This document shows positions 61,288 through 64,000 of a DNA stretch of 64,000 nucleotides, piece after piece. The DNA comes from JAUILH01 sp965230535 (GTDB lineage Bacteria; Bacteroidota; Bacteroidia; Flavobacteriales_D; JAUILH01): the NCBI GenBank assembly GCA_965230535.1, contig OZ246009.1:1674001-1738000 (forward strand). Reading direction: 5' to 3'. Both the position numbers and the translations under genes were made by a program. The notes beneath the pieces are model-generated. The model was not told the DNA's origin, did not search any database, and was given only the letters and a program-made list of their open reading frames with translations. Positions within the stretch are counted from its first letter, which is position 1, and each line of letters opens with the position of its first letter.

Positions 61288-62567
61288 TGAGAATATTTGA
61301 ATACCCAAACAGACAATTGTGGAATGAACTGGTTCAACGTCCACAAACCAACCAGGCAGATTTGAGCAAGTTAGTGGGAGATATTTTTGAAAATGTTCAG
61401 AAGCAAGGTGATACCGCCATTCAGTCTTATACAGAGAAATTTGATGGTCTGGAATTAACAAATACCACCGTTTCCCAAAAAGAACTGATGGATGCGAAGA
61501 AGTCAATTTCTCCAGAACTCTTGTCGGCAATGGAACAAGCAGCTTCCAATATTCGCAAGTTCCACGAATCACAAGTCATCAGGGAAACCGTTGTGGAAAC
61601 TATGCCAGGTGTTAAATGTTATAGGAAGTCTGTCGGCATGCAAAATGTAGGTTTGTATATTCCCGGAGGTACCGCTCCTTTGTTCTCAACAGTATTGATG
61701 TTAGGAATTCCAGCGCAAATTGCGGGATGTGAATCTGTGAGCTTGTTTACACCACCCGATAAAAATGGCAATGTTGATCCTGCAATATTAACTGCCGCCG
61801 ATCTGGTGGGGATCAAAAAAGTTTACAAGATTGGGGGAATTCAAGCTGTTGCAGCCATGGTTTTTGGAACAAAGACAGTTGGTCCGGTCGACAAGATTTT
61901 TGGACCAGGAAATCAATTTGTGACAGCGGCCAAACAGGAAGCACTTAAATATGGTGTAGCGATTGATATGCCTGCCGGACCATCAGAATTATTGGTGATT
62001 GCGGATGAGCTTGCCAATCCTGAATTCATTGCATCAGACATGTTGTCACAAGCAGAACACGGTTCGGACAGTCAGGTTATTTTATTGACATCCGCCCCTT
62101 CCTTAATGACCAAGGTACGTGAAGCTGTTGACATGCAATTGAGTGATTTACCAAGGAGGGAAGTGGCTCGTGAGGCTTTGAAAAATTCGAAAATCATATT
62201 GCTCCCCAAAGAAGATATCATGTCGTTTTCAAATGCCTACGCTCCAGAACACTTAATCATCAATACAAGAAACAATGACTTTTTTGTAGAACGGGTAGTA
62301 AATGCGGGCTCGGTTTTTATTGGTCCATATACTCCTGAAAGTGCAGGAGATTACGCTTCCGGGACAAACCATACTTTGCCAACCAACGGTTTTGCCAAAA
62401 GCTATTCTGGCGTTTCCGTAGATTCGTTTGTCAGGAAAATTACGTTTCAGGAAATTAGCGAAAACGGTATTAAAAATATAGGTCCAACAGTAGAACTTAT
62501 GGCAGAGGCCGAACAACTTCAGGCCCACAAAAATGCTGTGAGTATCAGATTAAAATCAATGTCATGA
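61287..62567 (+). CDS. hisD: Histidinol dehydrogenase
   Basis: 426 residues from ATG 61287; an in-frame GTG at 61284 precedes it. It oxidises histidinol to histidine in two NAD steps. Visible family motifs: VGLYIPGGTAPLFSTVLMLG, IGGIQAVAAMVFGTKTVGPV, DKIFGPGNQFVTAAK, DMPAGPSELLVIAD, the zinc and catalytic residues in DMLSQAEHGSDSQ, and YAPEHLII, then the late GDYASGTNHTLPT. It is full length and translationally coupled to hisG and hisC. Confidence 0.95.
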   Translation: MRIFEYPNRQLWNELVQRPQTNQADLSKLVGDIFENVQKQGDTAIQSYTEKFDGLELTNTTVSQKELMDAKKSISPELLSAMEQAASNIRKFHESQVIRETVVETMPGVKCYRKSVGMQNVGLYIPGGTAPLFSTVLMLGIPAQIAGCESVSLFTPPDKNGNVDPAILTAADLVGIKKVYKIGGIQAVAAMVFGTKTVGPVDKIFGPGNQFVTAAKQEALKYGVAIDMPAGPSELLVIADELANPEFIASDMLSQAEHGSDSQVILLTSAPSLMTKVREAVDMQLSDLPRREVAREALKNSKIILLPKEDIMSFSNAYAPEHLIINTRNNDFFVERVVNAGSVFIGPYTPESAGDYASGTNHTLPTNGFAKSYSGVSVDSFVRKITFQEISENGIKNIGPTVELMAEAEQLQAHKNAVSIRLKSMS

Positions 62568-63595
62568 TAGAACAATTATTGAGAGAAAATATTAAGAATT
62601 TAAAGGCCTACAGGTCTGCAAGGGATGAAAACTTTGGAATGGATGCAATCTTTTTAGATGCGAACGAGAGTCCATTTGAAACGGGCTTAAATCGTTACCC
62701 GGATCCCAACCAAAATGTTCTAAAAGCCGCTTTGAGTGATTTGAGGCAGTGTAGTTCCAATCAAATTGTATTGGGCAATGGCAGTGATGAGATCATTGAT
62801 TTGTTGTTTAGGTCCTTCTGTAATCCTGGTAAGGATAACATCATATGTGCGAACCCTAGTTACGGTATGTTTCAGGTGTGTGCAGATATCAATCAGGTTG
62901 AATTGAGGAAGTTTTCATTGGATCAAAATTTCAATTTTAAAGATGAAGATGTACTTAGTTTGGCAGACGAAAATTCGAAATTACTTTTGCTATGTTCTCC
63001 TAATAATCCTACAGGAAACATCATTCCATTATCTACCGTCCAAAACTTGTGCAACGAGTTTAGAGGCATAGTGGTGGTTGATGAAGCATATATCGATTTT
63101 GCAGAAACTCCCTCGGCCATTGCTCTCCTGAATCAAAATGAAAATCTATTTGTGATGCAAACTTTTTCCAAGTCATGGGGAATGGCGGGTATTAGACTTG
63201 GGGTAGGATATAGTTCGGAGGCAATAACCGCCGTGCTAAATACTGTAAAGGCTCCTTATAATGTGAACACCTTAACACAGAATCTTGCGCTCAAAGCCAT
63301 AGAAAACAAGCAACAATCTGATGCCTGGATAAAAGCACAGGTGGAGCAAAGAAAGGTTTTGGAACGTGTGTTGGCTGAATATGAAATGGTAGAGAAGGTA
63401 TTCCCAAGTGAAGCCAACTTTTTACTTGTCAGGTTTATGGACGCCCAGAGTGTATTCAACAAATTGTTGGAAAACGAAATAGTGGTCCGTGACAGATCGA
63501 ATGAGTTGAATTGTGAAAACTGCCTGCGAATCAGTATTGGAACGATGGAAGAGAATGTCAAACTACTTGAAGTATTAAAAACAATGGAATCATGA
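62564..63595 (+). CDS. hisC: Histidinol-phosphate aminotransferase
   Basis: 343 residues; the ATGA overlaps the hisD stop by 4 bp. It is a PLP class I/II aminotransferase making histidinol phosphate. Motifs: LDANESPFETGLNRYPDPN, NGSDEIIDLLFRSF, SPNNPTG, VVDEAYIDFAE and the PLP Lys in FSKSWGMAGIRLG. The length is normal. It is co-translated with hisB through another ATGA overlap. Confidence 0.95.
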   Translation: MIEQLLRENIKNLKAYRSARDENFGMDAIFLDANESPFETGLNRYPDPNQNVLKAALSDLRQCSSNQIVLGNGSDEIIDLLFRSFCNPGKDNIICANPSYGMFQVCADINQVELRKFSLDQNFNFKDEDVLSLADENSKLLLLCSPNNPTGNIIPLSTVQNLCNEFRGIVVVDEAYIDFAETPSAIALLNQNENLFVMQTFSKSWGMAGIRLGVGYSSEAITAVLNTVKAPYNVNTLTQNLALKAIENKQQSDAWIKAQVEQRKVLERVLAEYEMVEKVFPSEANFLLVRFMDAQSVFNKLLENEIVVRDRSNELNCENCLRISIGTMEENVKLLEVLKTMES

Positions 63596-64000
63596 AAAAA
63601 GTATTGTTTATAGACAGAGATGGGACTTTGGTAATAGAGCCTCCGGTAGATTATCAATTGGATAGCTTAGAGAAATTAGAGTTTTATCCTGAAGTCTTCA
63701 CTTATCTGAGAAAGATAGTTGATGAACTAGATTATGAAATAGTGATGGTCACTAATCAAGATGGGCTTGGGACAGAATCTTTTCCTGAGAACACTTTCTG
63801 GCCTGCGCACAACAAGGTCATGAAGGCTTTTGAAAATGAAGGCATCCGATTCGCAGATGTGCATATCGACAGAACTTTTCCGGAACAAAATGCACCTACG
63901 AGAAAACCAGGAACCGCTATGCTTACAAGGTATCTAAATGGTGACTATGATCTGTCGCGTTCTTTTGTGATTGGAGACAGAGAATCGGATATAGAACTGG
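63592..64000 (+). CDS. hisB: Histidinol-phosphatase (bifunctional HisB N-terminal part), cut by window edge
   Basis: 136 codons are visible from ATG 63592, starting MKKVLFIDRDGTLVIEPP. The HAD phosphatase motifs are FIDRDGT (nucleophile Asp), VMVTNQDG (motif II), RKPGTAM (motif III Lys) and IGDRESDIEL (motif IV). This matches the N-terminal half of bifunctional HisB. The imidazoleglycerol-phosphate dehydratase half should follow beyond the window. The gene order hisG-D-C-B is the common Bacteroidota order. Confidence 0.93.
   Translation, partial: MKKVLFIDRDGTLVIEPPVDYQLDSLEKLEFYPEVFTYLRKIVDELDYEIVMVTNQDGLGTESFPENTFWPAHNKVMKAFENEGIRFADVHIDRTFPEQNAPTRKPGTAMLTRYLNGDYDLSRSFVIGDRESDIEL

Overview
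The window is AT-rich chromosomal DNA from a member of the Bacteroidota, most likely a marine or aquatic relative of the Flavobacteriales. The evidence is C-terminal type IX secretion (T9SS) sorting domains, many lipoproteins with a Cys lipobox, TonB receptors with carboxypeptidase-regulatory N-termini paired with DUF4249 or HmuY partners, LytS/LytTR pairs, TAnnTTTG-type -7 promoter elements, almost no Shine-Dalgarno sequences, and a hisGDCB order. No rRNA or CRISPR is seen. One tRNA gene (Lys, TTT) is present.

Layout. 1-5.5 kb: the front part of a TPR sensor kinase, an unrecognised secreted protein, an outer-membrane protein, an SH3 lipoprotein with its membrane partner, and a chalcone-isomerase-like secreted protein. 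5.5-13.6 kb: an iron/heme uptake locus. It holds an atypical NarL/LuxR regulator, a T9SS-exported HmuY-like protein, a 46-residue basic protein, a hemerythrin/RIC-like protein, a small CxxC protein, a heme-type TonB receptor with FRAP and NPDL motifs, an HmuY-like lipoprotein and an imelysin-like (DUF4856) lipoprotein. Its three control regions share two palindromes: a TTTAGAATnATTCTAAA-type Fur-like box and a 16-bp TACCAC-N6-GGTA site with NarL-type 7-2-7 geometry. 13.6-19.2 kb: a lipoprotein, YceI, a GT-C membrane glycosyltransferase, a Nudix/NrtR-like regulator and an M43 metalloprotease. 19.2-27.6 kb: a three-gene overlapping operon with a GH63-like lipoprotein, an APH kinase-M23-class III aminotransferase fusion, and a GH2 beta-galactosidase lipoprotein. 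28.7-33.7 kb: TonB receptor-DUF4249-LytS-LytTR, with a 21-bp-period direct repeat upstream that matches LytTR sites.

33.9-44.6 kb: a 10.65-kb segment bounded by 64-bp direct repeats (62/64 identical). The right copy overlaps the 3' end of tRNA-Lys, the hallmark of integration at a tRNA. Its cargo is a giant secreted RHS/YD-repeat protein of about 2,982 residues with a JAB-like C-terminal domain, followed by a lipoprotein that may be its immunity protein, and a beta-barrel protein. No integrase is visible. 44.7-60.2 kb: mostly household genes (aroK, a PyrR-like phosphoribosyltransferase, rlmD, rocD, DUF3810) and two ECF sigma/anti-sigma modules, one set among DUF2807/DUF4097 beta-solenoid genes. 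60.2 kb to the end: a histidine operon (hisG, hisD, hisC, partial hisB) behind a 17-residue leader peptide with four His codons and an intrinsic terminator.

The best candidates for undescribed biology are the dual Fur-like/NarL-like control of the heme locus, the tRNA-Lys RHS island, and the kinase-M23-lyase operon with two glycosidases. All function calls come from reading the sequence and remembered family motifs. No database search was run.
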